Notes under the pieces: model-generated | Database searches by the model: none | The model's input: the letters and a program-made list of their open reading frames with translations, nothing else | What the model was told of the DNA's origin: nothing | Position numbers and translations under genes: made by a program | DNA from: Perognathus longimembris pacificus | Taxonomy: Eukaryota > Chordata > Mammalia > Rodentia > Heteromyidae | Assembly: GCF_023159225.1 (NCBI RefSeq) | Contig: NC_063180.1 | Location: forward strand, 9,979,297-10,043,296 | DNA: 64,000 bases | Direction of reading: 5' to 3' | In this document: positions 25,042-37,422 of the stretch, one piece after another | Position numbering within the stretch: the first letter of the stretch is position 1 | Layout of the letters: each line of letters begins with the position of its first letter

Positions 25042-26930
25042 AAGATAATTAGGTTTACAGACATTAAATAGGCTTACTCATCTCCTATTAACTTGGTTTA
25101 GGAATAAGACATTGTTACGTAGTTTTGAGGAACTGTGTATCCCTTCCCTACCACAATGAGTTTTTTCTTAATCATCAAAGCAAACATAATCTTAAATTTT
25201 ATAATAACTTTGTCATCTAGTTTTATGTTTTACTTTTTCAAAAATTACATAGATTTTACCTGTCATAGTGAATTATATTTATATATGTGTTTATATACTT
25301 ATATTAGTCTATGGATAATTTTGCGAATTCTGAAAATTCTCAAATTATTTCTGAATTTATCATAGATATTATACTAAATATAATTATAAAATGCATTTGA
25401 TGAGATTTACTATAAATTACCATAAAGTGTTTTGAAGCCTCATGAGCTGTTTGGGCTTTATAGTGAAAGAGTATGATTCTATTTTCGAATAGTAGGAATT
25501 ACTAAATAAAATGGCAATTGATAACTTTACCCCAATCTTTAAATCTATTCCAAACACCAATATATTCAACACAGACCTTTTTCTCTCATTGCCATTGTCT
25601 CACATAAAAGTGTCTGGTAATTTTTAAGGTGATTTTGTTTTCTAACTGATATTGTGAGTGTGTTACTGAATAGCATTTCAGTAATACAGGATAGCATTTG
25701 ATACATCTTACAAGAGTGCATCAGACACAAGATTAAAGGAACCAGCAAATAGATATCACATCATGTTTGTAAATAAGAGATGAGACTTAACTGGAGAAAT
25801 TGAAATTGCTATTTCATTCCTTTCCTCTTTGCATGTTATTTTGCTGCTAGAGGAATCATTGTCTTGGGCAGAATGTAGACAGCAGTCACCTTTTTCCAGT
25901 TACATAAACTTTCGAGGATAATCTGAACCAACTAGCTTTTTTATTTGTAAACTCTGACCCATTTCATAAGTAGTATGGAACTTACTAAACAGTAAGTCAG
26001 TAAGAGTTCAATACTATTTATCAACTTACAACTCTCCTAACACCATGCCGGAACAAGCCTATTCCTTCTTCACTACCTATACATGGATAGCATCTTCTCT
26101 CACAAATAGCTCACCATTTTGATCTAAATGCTATGCCTGAGTTATTTGACTAGAGTTTGCCTGCTTTAATTGAAAGTATTGAATGACCTTTAATTTCACC
26201 CACTAAATTGCATGAGTAAATATAATGTTCTATAGGACTCTGACAGAAGAATCTGTACATATGGGAATGGTGCATAACTGTCTTACTTGAGTCTTAAGGA
26301 AATATATTGTAGTCTATAATGAAGTAATATATGTATATTTTATGAACAATTGTAGTTGTGAATAATTGTAATTCCCTTTGAATACTTAGGAATCTTGTTT
26401 CTTTTGTGTTGAATAGGAACTACCATCATATCATGGGAATTTGTAAACTAAATTTAGGAGTTAAAGTCAATGGGTTTTCCATCACATACACTACCAAAGT
26501 TTCTTTCAAAAGGATCACTGGAATATTAAAGAAATGAAGATAAAAGTTTTTTACTAGATAATAATGAATGTGTTTTCTTCCTTTTTTTGAGGCAGAATCT
26601 TGACAAGTTGGTCCAAACTCATCATTTTTCTGCCTTTGACTTCAGAGTTCTCATATTACAGATATATGCTATCATTGTTGGAGAATTATCAGTTTTCAAT
26701 TCTGGGTATTTAAATCTATTATAATTTTTGATAGTTTGAATAAAAAATTATTTTTCATGTAGTTTTAATTATTATACTCTGAATATTACTTATTTTGAAT
26801 ACATAATAGCTTGAATTGTTTCTCTTCACATCAATTGGCAATTGATTTTCTTTCTCACAAATTGTTCTACCTCACATTGTTATTAAAACTTTTTGTCCAA
26901 TTTATTTCAAAATTTTCTTTACATAGAATA
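25042..26930. other. Unannotated AT-rich intergenic DNA
   Basis: About 1.9 kb without recognisable repeat or coding signal. Confidence 0.6.
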
Positions 26931-27168
26931 CATTTTAATCATCTCTTATAAGATCTATCAATCTATTTGTACATTCATATGTATGTGTATATATTGTATA
27001 TGCATGTACATGTACATTATATAATATATATATATTAGAGCTGAGGACGACTGAGCTAAAGCATTGGTTCCAATCTCTATATATGTGAAAGAAGGTCTTG
27101 TCTGACTGAGTATATTAACTTATTTGACAAAATTCTACTTAAACAATTACTACTGTGAGTAAAATGTA
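26931..27168. repeat. Dispersed direct repeat, copy 1
   Basis: CATTTTAATCATCTCTTATA through an AT-rich middle to CTGTGAGTAAAATGTA. It matches 29088-29327 along its whole length in the same orientation, with scattered substitutions and small indels in the TATA part. Flanking sequence is unrelated on both sides. It has no SINE box motifs and no A tail. Confidence 0.93.
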
Positions 27169-27704
27169 GTCTTTGGAATCAATTTATTTAATAAAAATCA
27201 TAATCCCATTGTTTATTAATGAGGTGTGATTCCTACAAAGTTGAACAATCTCTCTTTGCCTATTTTATTTCATTTTATTTTTGTCAGTACTGTAGTTTTC
27301 CCAACCTCTCACTTTTTTACATTGCATGAGCTAGTAGAGAAACAATGTTGATATGATGATATCCTTGGCCTATGAGTATGTAACAGGATTTGATGATGTG
27401 AACTCTTCCTGCTGAAGGTAGGGTCCTCACTATTTATCTACTATAAATTTACTAGATATTATACATTCTTCAGACAGAGACATAAGCTTATCATAAACTC
27501 TGATCTCAAAATATATCATGATCTAATTTTCTCCCTTTGGATTTCATTTCCATAATCTTTTTCAAAAGTTGTTTTGGCTCCAAATTTTGGTCAGGACACA
27601 ATACGTGTTTTGAATGCAATTTGCTGTAGATACCTAGGTATGAAACCTGGCCAAATGATTAAAATGGCCACAGCAACAGTTTGAAGGCTTTAGAAGGAGT
27701 GGCA

Positions 27705-27708
<4 letters not shown>
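27169..27708. other. Unannotated intergenic DNA
   Basis: No feature recognised. Confidence 0.6.
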
Positions 27709-27781
<73 letters not shown>

Positions 27782-27827
27782 GACAGAGAGAGGCACACAC
27801 ACAGAGAGACAGAGAGACAGAGACAAG
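27709..27827. repeat. (GA)n / (CAGA)n compound microsatellite
   Basis: About 38 bp of GA, then ACAG tetranucleotides and degenerate GAGACAGA. The ORF on the other strand (27634-27903) is only a translation of this repeat. Confidence 0.95.
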
Positions 27828-27966
27828 TTGACCATTGAAAACTGTGATTGTTTTCAATGATAAGTTTTGCTGGTTTCCTAGAGAGAACGCTTGAAGGCCT
27901 CACAGCTGAAGCTGTAAAAAATTGCAGCCTAATTGGCTAAAAAGCCGGGTAAAAAATGCTGTCTTA

Positions 27967-28559
27967 CTCTATGGTCTCCCTTATTGGGAATAATTAGTAC
28001 AGGTTTAGGCAAGTCATAGCAGAGCATCACAAGAGCCCAATAGCTATACCCTTATGAACACATAAGATGATGCTAAGTGAAATGAACTCCATGTTATGGA
28101 AACAATTGTTATATCACAGTTGTAACTACTTTCAACGTCCCATCTGAATCTGTAGCTTCTCTTATTGATGATGTTCTTGCATCACCTTCCAGTGGTTGTA
28201 CCTACACTATCTCTGTAATCTTATCTGAGTATTTTGGAAACCATGTATACTGGTATTAGAAGTAGGAAATTGAAAGGGAATACCAAAATTGAGAGACACA
28301 GGGTAAAGAAAGACAAACAACTACAAAAGCAATACTTGCAAAACTGTTTGGTGAAAGTGAACTGAGCACCTCAGGGGGGGAAAGGGAAAGGGGGAGGAGG
28401 GTGGGGGGTATGAGGGACAGGGCAACAAACAGTACAAGAAATGTATCCAATGCCTAACATATGAAATTGTAACCTCTCTGTATATCAGTTTGATAATAAA
28501 AATTTGAAAATAAATAAATAAAATTTGATTGCCTTAAATACCGTAAAAAAAAAAAAAAG
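27967..28559 (+). mobile_element. 5'-truncated young L1 with 3' transduction
   Basis: Starts at the last ORF2 codons (CTCTATGGTCTCCCTTATTG), runs through the 3'UTR with a G-rich tract (28374-28410) to AATAAAAATTTGAAAATAAA, then 21 bp of non-L1 sequence (28524-28544) and an A14 tail. AATGCTGTCTTA (27955-27966) and AATGCTGTCCTA (28560-28571) form the TSD, so the extra 21 bp were part of the inserted RNA. Confidence 0.93.
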
Positions 28560-28571
28560 AATGCTGTCCTA

Positions 28572-29087
28572 GCACAGTGATTGGAGAGCTATAGGTCATG
28601 TTGAGGAAGCAAGACATCCATAAAATAACTGGACTTAGGCTCAGTCTCTGCATCATTCTCTGATATAAATACTTCCATGTGAAAACTCCAAGAAGTTCGA
28701 AAAGATGATCATTGACAACAGCAATAAGGCCATCAATAAAAGAGGTAGTACTGCACTGGATGGAGTTTGCTAATACTTCCTTATGTGATTCTTTAACTTA
28801 TGTTTAATGCAGGCAATGGAATGCTCAACATTACTAACTTGCATTATAAAGAACAATGCCAAAGGCTCCAAAAGGGGCAAGAAATTTAGAAGGGAGACTT
28901 GGAAACAAGTGCAGTACATAAATAATTATTAATATTAATCTTCATTAAGGATGAGTATTAGTTAATGAAATCCATGGCTCACCATGAAACTACACAGGTC
29001 CAGAAGACTTAGGACAATGTAGAAAAATACAGCAACTGCCAAATGAAAGAATGGACAAGGATCATGCCCACCTATTCCAGGCATAGA
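28572..29087. other. Unannotated intergenic DNA
   Basis: No feature recognised. Confidence 0.6.
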
Positions 29088-29327
29088 CATTTTAATCATC
29101 TCTTATAAGGGCTATCAATCTATTTGTACATGCATATGTATATGTATATATTATATATGCATATATTATATATGCATGTTTATGTACTATATATTAGAGC
29201 TGAGGACCACTGAGCTAAATCTTTGGTTCCAATCTCTATGTATTTGAAGGAAGGTCTTGTTCTACTGAGTATATTAACTTATTTGACAAAATTCTACTTA
29301 AACAGTTATTACTGTGAGTAAAATGTA
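29088..29327. repeat. Dispersed direct repeat, copy 2
   Basis: Second copy of 26931-27168, offset by 2157 bp and in the same orientation. The AT-rich centre is longer here (extra TATATATGCATA). Confidence 0.93.
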
Positions 29328-29829
29328 TGTTGTCTGTGTATGAATGAGTTAAATTAAATTACTGCTAGAAGGAAAATCCAGAAAACACAAATGAATCCAG
29401 AGTAACTACTATGTAAAGTTTATTGACCACAATATATCATTTCAATTGAAAACCATATGCCAAACACTCAAAATTTTGTGTCTTGGGCTTCTGGCAAAGG
29501 GATAGATTGATTTCAAAAGATAATAAGGAAACTTTTAGGAGTGGTGGAATTTCTCATACCTTTTGGTGGTTACATATGGAAAAATTCCCCAAAATGTCAT
29601 AAAGTAAGTACATGTTAATTCACAGAAACTGACCTCCAACGTGTTCATAGCATGCTAAGGAAAACTAAAAACAAAACTGAGAGTAGAGTTGGGAGAATCA
29701 GTGGAGGGACAAGCCAGGCAAGAATGTTAGGGAGATTTTAGCTAAAATAATAAACTCACTACACAGGTAGAAGTAAAATAGTGGCCTGAAGCCTGCTCTG
29801 ACTAAGACATATTATATCTGGTCTTAAAA
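29328..29829. other. Unannotated intergenic DNA
   Basis: No feature recognised. Confidence 0.6.
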
Positions 29830-30089
29830 GAACTAGGAAATTGAAAGGGAATACCAAAATTGAGAGACACAGGGTAAAAAAAGACAAACAACTACAAAAG
29901 CAATACTTGCAAAACTGTTTGGTGTAAGTGAACTGAAAACCCCATGGGGGAAAAGGGAAAGGGGGAGGAGGAGGGGGGGTATGAGGGACAAGGTAACAAA
30001 CAGTACAAGAAATGTATCCAATGCCTAACGTATGAAACTGTAACCTCTCTGTACATAAGTTTGATAATAAAAATTTGGAAAAAAAAAGT
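29830..30089 (+). mobile_element. 5'-truncated young L1, short 3'UTR piece
   Basis: AACTAGGAAATTGAAAGGGA to AATAAAAATTTGGAAAAAAA with a G-rich tract at 29945-29980. No clear TSD. Confidence 0.9.
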
Positions 30090-32968
30090 GATTACAGCAT
30101 AAAAGGCTGGGTTTTTAGAAACTAAGTAGAAAGAGCAAAAGGGCCAAGCTACCCAAAGCCCAGTGCCACTGAAAAAGAGCAGAAAATGATACCTTTTTCC
30201 AAGTCTAATAAACAAGGAAATTCCTGACATAAATGAAGTAGTGCATGGCTGCACTGCTGTAATTAACAGACAGATTCTGGTATTAGAAAAGTTGAGAAGA
30301 ATATGGAAACAAAACCATGAACAATGTTTTCCTTTCATTGTACTTTCTCCATTCTTCTTTTAATGGAGATAATTCTTGCAACTGACTTAATTCTTTCAAC
30401 TAAACTCTTATCTCCTTGATGACTATACTCTTTCAGGATGTCTATGTAAGACTTGTAACTTGTATTTATTGCTTACTGGCTTGATAGAAATGTTGATTAA
30501 CATCTGAAAACATCACTGCTGCCCTTATGCTAGGAATGTGTTCCGCCTTGTCCTGATATGGCTTGCTTTTTTGTCATTTCATTCTTCAGATAAAATGTAA
30601 GTTTTACTTTCTATGACTTTCTGTTGATTCACAGCTGTATCTGAAATGGGGATGCTGGGTCTAATGGTTTCCATCTTGGCCACAAGCTGGATAGGGACTC
30701 ATGTTTAACTGGTTCTATCTTGTCTTCATGATGGAGTAAGAAGTCCCATCTCCCAGGATATAGGCATGCCTGAATTCCCAGAAGCACAGGTTCTAGAAGC
30801 ATGGGTCCTAGAAGCAGGCGCAGGGACTTTGACAATAGGATATTGCAACTGTCAGTAAGGTACCTTAACTTGGGGAGTTTACTATGACCTTGCCCCCTGG
30901 CCCTGGCATTATTTTGGCCCATATCAGGTTAGACATCATGAGACTGTGACACATGTCTCCTGCTTCCGTGTCTCCTGGCTCTCCTCTAGTCTACGTGATG
31001 TCTCATTTCAGCTCTCCATTGGAGGTGATCTCATTTGTTGGTATTGTTTCTCTGCTCTTCCTTTTTGTTCCAGCTCTCATAGTTAAGTGCTCTAACAGTG
31101 TTAAGTGAATTTGTGGGTCTTTGTGTATTTTTTTGTATTTCAGGTCTTTGTGACAAAAGTCTGATTGCACATGCTGGCTTTCCAAAAAGGCCCCCAATTC
31201 AACCTCTCAAATATTGCTTCTCTGTATCTCCCTGGCTGGATTTACCTTACATTTCCACAATACGTAGGTTCATGACACACAGCAGCTGGATAGCAAAAAG
31301 TTGATTAACAAATGACTGAGATCTCTACTTGCATATTTTACTGGGCTCTTTTTCCTTCCAGATAGTCTTGGTTACAAAATTGCATCCAGATTGATAGCCA
31401 CGAGTAGATTTTTTCTTATAATTTTTGTATCTCATTCATCTTCTCCTTCAGAAATAAACTGGGTTTAGTTCCTTCCAAAATGTCTGCTCTTTCTCCTTGA
31501 AGTGTCAGGATCTGCATAGCAATGCTACAGCAAACTTTCTGGAAACATATATTCTTTGTGCAACAGCTGACTATACTGATTGTTCACGTTCCTTTTATAG
31601 TGTATGATCTAATTGTTACAAAGCAAAATACCTCTTCCCAGGTATGTGGAAAACAGATGTAGCTCTACTCTTATAATTGTTCCAATATTTCAGTTTAGCA
31701 TCTTGGAAAAGTAAGTTCAATTTAATTTACTGATAAATGGAATTTGTGGATGTTTTTTGAATATTTTCATGTCTTTAAAACAGTTTGTTTCCTCTGGGCT
31801 TGAACTCAATAGCTCATACGCCTAGTATTGATGTAGAACATAGGTTTTTAAGTAAATGTCATTTCTGATAAACCATAGTGATTTTCGGATTACAATGACT
31901 TCTTGAGTTTGATTGCTCTAGGATCTCCATATTGCAGGCATTCACAGTTGATAGTATCTGTCTTTTACTGGTCTGTCACATTTGTCTCCAAGAATTTTAA
32001 GGAAAAGCTGGAGGAGAATGCTTTTTCTTTCTCTTGAGTAGTTAATTACAGCTACCATGAAGCTGCATGCCGATTTATTGATTAATTGATTATGATTCAT
32101 CCTCAGAATCATGCAGCAAGGCTCCAACCTGTTAAGATTGTACTCTAAATCTTCCTTACTGTGAAATCCTTCCCATTCCCAATTCATTTACTTTCTGCAC
32201 ACAGCACATATAACTTTTTTTCTTTAGTTTGTTATTGCAAATAATTACTGGATATCTTCCATCTATGGGACTCCAAAGGACTAAGCAGAAAATGTGCATT
32301 ACAAAAATGATATTTTAATTTATCAAAATATACAAATATTCCTGAAATATACTGACATATACATCATTTCAATATGTAGTCAAACCAAGAGTTTGGCAAT
32401 AAGAGTCAGATCACTGTATTGTCTACTACTATAAATTCTAGATGGATGGATTGTTGTCATTGCTTAGAATGTCATTTCCATATTAGGGCCTGGGTGTTAA
32501 TTCTCTATTAGGAGGATTAAAGGTCTATCATCGCAGTGAAAGACACAAGTTTTTACATATTGCTTGTAAGATCAATTCTACCTATGAATAATTGGAAAAA
32601 ATGTAAATTCAATAACTGATAGTTTTGGTAAAATCTTAGGAGTTGCTCAAGATTGCATGATGCAAGTTTTTATTATCTTTTTTTGTAGGTGGTTTCACCC
32701 CACTACGAAGGTGATTGCGGTCACCTTATGAGCTAGAAGATGCCCATAAGCATGAAAAGGAAGACATATACTGTGAGAACTTGGCAACTAGTTTCTCCCC
32801 ATTTCATATCTCAGTGGACTACCAGGAACATACTCAAGAACAAGACACCGGCATATTAGTTAATTAAATTATAGCATAAAATTAATATCTATGAGGCTAT
32901 CATTTGATAGATGAGAAAATGTAGGCTAACAAACCAGGACAACAAACCAGGAACATCATTCTTTCAAG
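30090..32968. other. Unannotated intergenic DNA
   Basis: 2.9 kb without a firm assignment. 30640-30960 is more GC-rich and carries a 97-codon minus-strand ORF (30629-30922). The stretch ends in GGCCCATATCA on +, so it might be a decayed LTR starting TGATATGGGCC on the minus strand, but I find no terminal repeat pair or TSD. Confidence 0.5.
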
Positions 32969-32982
32969 ATCCCGTTCCTTAA

Positions 32983-34699
32983 AGATATAGTAATAAAAAC
33001 AGCTTGGTATTGGCACCGGAACAGGCCTGAAGACCAATGGAACAGAATTGAAGACCCAGAAATGAACCCACAGAACTACGCCTACTTAATCTGTGATAAA
33101 GGAGCTAAAACAATATTTTGGAAGAAAGATAGCCTCTTTAACAAATGGTGCTGGCAAAACTGGCTCAACACATGCAACAAACTAAAACTAGATCCTTATA
33201 TATCACCCTACACCAAAATCAATTCCAAATGGATTAAAGACCTCGAAATCAAAACAGACACCCTGAAAACACTAAAGGAAGGAGTAGGAGAAACACTTGG
33301 GCTCCTTGGCGCAGGACGGAACTTCCTGAACAATGACCCAGAAAGGCTACAAATCAAAGAAAGGTTGGACAAATGGGACTGCATCAAACTGCAGAGCTTC
33401 TGCAGGACAAAGGACATAGCTCGCAAGATAAACAGAAAGCCCACAGACTGGGAGAAGATATTTACCGGCCATTCAATGGACAAAGGCCTCATCTCTAAAG
33501 TATATGCAGAACTAAAAAAATCACCTTCTTCCAAAACAAAACTGCAAAGAACCAATAGCCCCCTCATCAAGTGGGCTAAAGACTTACAAAGAGACTTCTC
33601 TGATGAGGAAATGAGAATGGCCAAGAGACATATGAAAAAGTGTTCTACATCACTGGCCATAAAAGAAATGCGAATCAAAACAACATTGAGATTCCATCTC
33701 ACCCCAGTAAGAATGTCATATATCAAGAAAACTAACAATAACAATTGTTGGAGGGGATGTGGCCAAAAGGGAACCCTACTTCATTGTTGGTGGGAATATA
33801 AACTGGTTCAGCCACTCTCGCAAGCAGTATGGAGATTCCTCAGAAGGCTAAATATAGAACTCCTCTATGACCCAGCAGCCCCACTTTTGGGTATCTATCC
33901 AAAAGACCACAAACAAAATCACAGTGATGCCACCAGCACAACAATGTTCATCGCAGCACAATTTGTCATAGCTAGAATCTGGAACCAACCCAGATGCCCC
34001 TCAGTAGACGAATGGATCAGGAAAATGTGGTACATATACACAATGGAATTTTATGCCTCTATCAGAAAGAATGGCATTGCCCCATTAGTAAGGAAATGGA
34101 AGGACTTGGAAAAAATTATACTAAGTGAAGTGAACCAGACCCAAAGAAACATGGACTCTATGGTCTCCCTTATTGGGAATAATTAGTACAGGTTTAGGCA
34201 AGTCATTGCAGAGCATCACAAGAGCCCAATAGCTACACCCTTATGAACACATAAGATGATGCTAAGTGAAATGAACTCCATGTTATGGAAACTATTGTTA
34301 TATCACAGTTGTAACTACTTTCAACGTCCCATGTGTATCTGTAGCTTCTATTATTGATGATGTTCTTGTATCACCTTCCTGTGGTTGTACCTACACTATC
34401 TCTGTAATCTTATCTGAGTATATTGGAAACTGTGTATACTGGTATTAGAAGTAGGAAATTGAAAGGGAATACCAAAATTAAGAGACACAGAGTAAAAAAA
34501 GACAACTACAAAAGCAATACTTGCAAAACTGTTTGGTGTAAGTGAACTGAACACCCCATGGGGGGAAAGGGAAAGGGGGAGGAGAGAGGGGGTATGAGGG
34601 ACAAGGTAACAAGCAGTACAAGAAATGTATCAAATGCCTAACGTGTGAAACTGTAACCTCTCTGTACATCAGTTTCATAATAAAAATTTGGGGAAAAAA
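32983..34699 (+). mobile_element. 5'-truncated young L1 with perfect TSD
   Basis: 1.7 kb insertion between perfect 14 bp duplications ATCCCGTTCCTTAA (32969-32982 and 34700-34713). Begins ATATAGTAATAAAAACAGCT inside ORF2 and ends AATAAAAATTTGGGGAAAAA. The 3'UTR has the G-rich tract at 34559-34590. This is the best preserved L1 coding sequence in the window. Confidence 0.97.
33062..34186 (+). pseudogene. Open C-terminal third of L1 ORF2
   Basis: 374 uninterrupted codons forming the C-terminal domain of L1 ORF2p, normally part of a ~1275-residue endonuclease/reverse transcriptase that mobilises L1 and SINE RNA. The first Met is an internal codon; the true start was lost by 5' truncation, so there is no endonuclease or RT domain. 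Conserved blocks: D-S-L-F-N-K-W-C-W (about residues 24-32), W-I-K-D-L, D-K-W-D, the metal-binding motif beginning C-W-R-G-C at residue 229, and the P-R-C-P-S-V-D-E-W to Y-T-M-E-F region near the end. In the C-X3-C-X7-H-X4-C motif (C229, C233, H241) the last ligand is Y246 instead of Cys. No promoter is present, so this is a remnant, not a gene. Confidence 0.95.
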
Positions 34700-34897
34700 A
34701 TCCCGTTCCTTAAGAGACAGGCCTGTTCCTACCCTCCATTCTTCTAAAGATTACTGAATAGAAGGCCTGCTCCAGAAGGAGGAATTATTATACCAATAGG
34801 ACCCCTTGTCTAGCTACCACAATAGAGCACCCCTCTCAGTTTAATTATTGGCTTCAGTAAGGGGAGAAGGTTAAGTCCTGATAACAATGACTGAAAC

Positions 34898-35896
34898 TTA
34901 TTTTTTTAAGTTTTTATTATAAAACTGATGTACAGAGAGGTTACAGTTTCATACGTTAGGCATTGGATACATTTCTTGCACTGTTTGTTACCTTGTCTCT
35001 CATATCCCCCTCCCCCCTCCCCCTTTCCCCCCCTGAGGTGTTCAGATCACTTACACCAAACAGTTTTGCAAGTATTGCTTTTGTTGTTGTTTCTCTTATT
35101 TTACCCTTTGTATCTCAATTTTGGTATTCCTTTTCAATTTCCTAATTCTAATACCAGTATACACTGTTTCCCATACACTCAGATAAGATTACAGAGATAG
35201 TGTAGGTACAACCACAGGAAGGTGATACAAGAACATCATCAATAATAGAAGCTACAGATACACATGGGACATTGACAGTAGTTACAACTGTGATATAACA
35301 ATCATTTCCCTAAAATGGAGTTCATTTCACTTAGCATCATCTTTTGTGTTCATAAGGGTATAGCTATTGGGCTCTTGTCATCCTCTGCTGTGACTTGCCT
35401 AGAACTGTGCTAATTATTCCCAATAAGGGAGACCATAGAGTCCATGTTTCTTTGGGTCTGGTTCACTTCACTTAGTATAATTTTTTCCAAGCCCTTCCAT
35501 TTCCTTACAAATGGGGCAATGTCATTCTTTCTGATAGAGGCATAAAATTCCATTGTGTATATGTACCACATTTTCCTGATCCATTCGTCTACTGAGGGGC
35601 ATCTGGGTTGGTTCCAGCTTCTCACTATGACAAATTGCGCTGCAATGAACATTGTTGTGCTGGTGGCTTTACTGTGATTTTGTTTGTGTTTTTTTTTGAG
35701 AAGTAACCAAAAGTGGGGTTGCTGGGTCATAGGGGAGTTCTACATTTAGCCTTCTGAGGACTCTCCATACTGCTTGCGAGAGTGGCTGAACCAGTTTACA
35801 TTCCCACCAACAATGAAGTAGGGTTCCCTTTTGGCCACATCCCCTCCAACAACTGTTATTGTTAGTTTTCTTGATATATGACATTCTTACTGGGGT
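34898..35896 (-). mobile_element. 5'-truncated young L1, opposite orientation
   Basis: Poly(T), ACTGATGTACAGAGAGGTTA, C-rich tract 35003-35033, 3'UTR, then ORF2 C-terminus (stop complement CTAATTATTCCC at 35410) up to the metal-binding region, where C-W-R-G-C...H-C-W-W-E-C is complete. Near 35690 a run of T breaks the frame. Flanks CTGAAAC(TT)ATTTTT at 34891 and CTGAAACATTTTT at 35897 are a probable TSD. Confidence 0.92.
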
Positions 35897-35909
35897 CTGA
35901 AACATTTTT

Positions 35910-37422
35910 CCAACCAAAATAAAAACACATTGCTTTCATTGAGCTAACACTGCCTTTGCCTTTTCACATTGGAGCTGACATATAGTAAGGTAAATTACTA
36001 CACTTATATATAACACTCAATGAATATTTTAATATTGCCATTTTTGGCCAAAATGGGTATAAAACCAAAACTTGAAATTGTGCATAAAACCTTGGGGACT
36101 AATAAGGATATTTACAAATGTTAAAACATACACAGACAACTTGTGTATTTCTGCTGGTTCTCCATCTCCAGGTTTGTTAAGGAAAAACAAATCTTTGAAC
36201 CAATCATTTTGTATGCAAAGGACTTTTGTAGTTTGTCCCTTTGGACTTCCTCCTTTTTGGTTTACAAATACATGTGCCTCTTGTCTTTTACTCACTTTAG
36301 GGTTCAATGCTCAGAAATTCTAGGGAAATTTCTTTCTGCTCAATAGTATAGCATGGAAAATTGCAATTGAAATTAAAGTAAAAGTGTTACAGGCTGTGTG
36401 GAGTTCAGTGTGTTACTAATTGGCAAATAGCTATGTTGAATATCTGCTTACAGCTACAATCACAAAATTTTCATGAAAATATGTTCTAGGCCATAAATAT
36501 ACCTCATCATCTGTCACAATGTCATCACAGCTTCATGTGAAGAATCAATTGTTTCTCTTTCTGTATCACCAAGAAGACATAGGGACTAATAACTATGCTG
36601 TATATGGATTATATGGGGGGAAGGTGATATTTTTTCACACCTTAGTATTCCCCTATAGGAGAAAGGTGATATAGACCAATTTCTTCAGACTTACTTAGTT
36701 ACACTTCAGTAGGTCCTAATATTTCCAGCTCTGAAAAATAGTTCTTTAACTATACTCAAAATCACTTCATTTTACTGACACATCTACTACTGTTTCCAAT
36801 AAATTTTCTTTCTCAATATTAAGGCCTATATTTTCTTGAACTATATTACAATGGAGATAGTGAATTAACTAAAGAAGAAAGGAGTAGGGTGCGCCTGAAG
36901 TGATAATGCAACTGCTCCACAAGGACCTGAAACTAACAAAGAAAAAACAAGAAAAGTATGAAAGAGAAACATAGTTTAGGTCTTCATGTGGACTTGCACT
37001 TTTCCAATTAATTCTCATTCAGGACAACAGGTTTATCATGGTAATATTTCTGCATAATGGGATACTTTAATCATCTTATCATTACAAACAAAGGCATCAT
37101 ATTTAAATTTAATTATTTAATCACCAAGTAGTTAATAATGCTATTTGTATTTTTAAACAATTGACAAGATTAGCAAAGGGAAGTACAAATATTGCTCAGG
37201 TGTTAGCTTCATGAACACAAGAACCTGAGTTCAAATCCTTATACTGCCAAAAATTTAATAAAGCAAAAAAAAAGTTTGAAAGCTAAAAAACAATATTGCA
37301 TATAATTTCAATAATGTTTTCATAGGAAAATATAGAAATAAGTGGAATGAAATTGAAATATTTGACAAATAAGTAATTATTCAGAAAAAAATCTTCACTA
37401 ATCCTCTCAAAATAGAAATTTA
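35910..37422. other. Unannotated intergenic DNA
   Basis: No gene signal. 37200-37270 (GTTAGCTTCATGAACACAAG... AGTTCAAATCC, A-rich end) may be a fossil tRNA-like SINE but is too diverged to name. Confidence 0.5.

Noticed and set aside
30629..30960. Decayed LTR or exon on the minus strand
   Set aside because: A 97-codon frame and a TGATATGGGCC start are suggestive, but no CA terminus, TSD, polyadenylation signal or recognisable protein was found.
33062..34186. 374-codon open reading frame as a protein-coding host gene
   Set aside because: It is the C-terminal third of L1 ORF2 inside a 5'-truncated insertion with perfect TSDs; no promoter and no true start codon.
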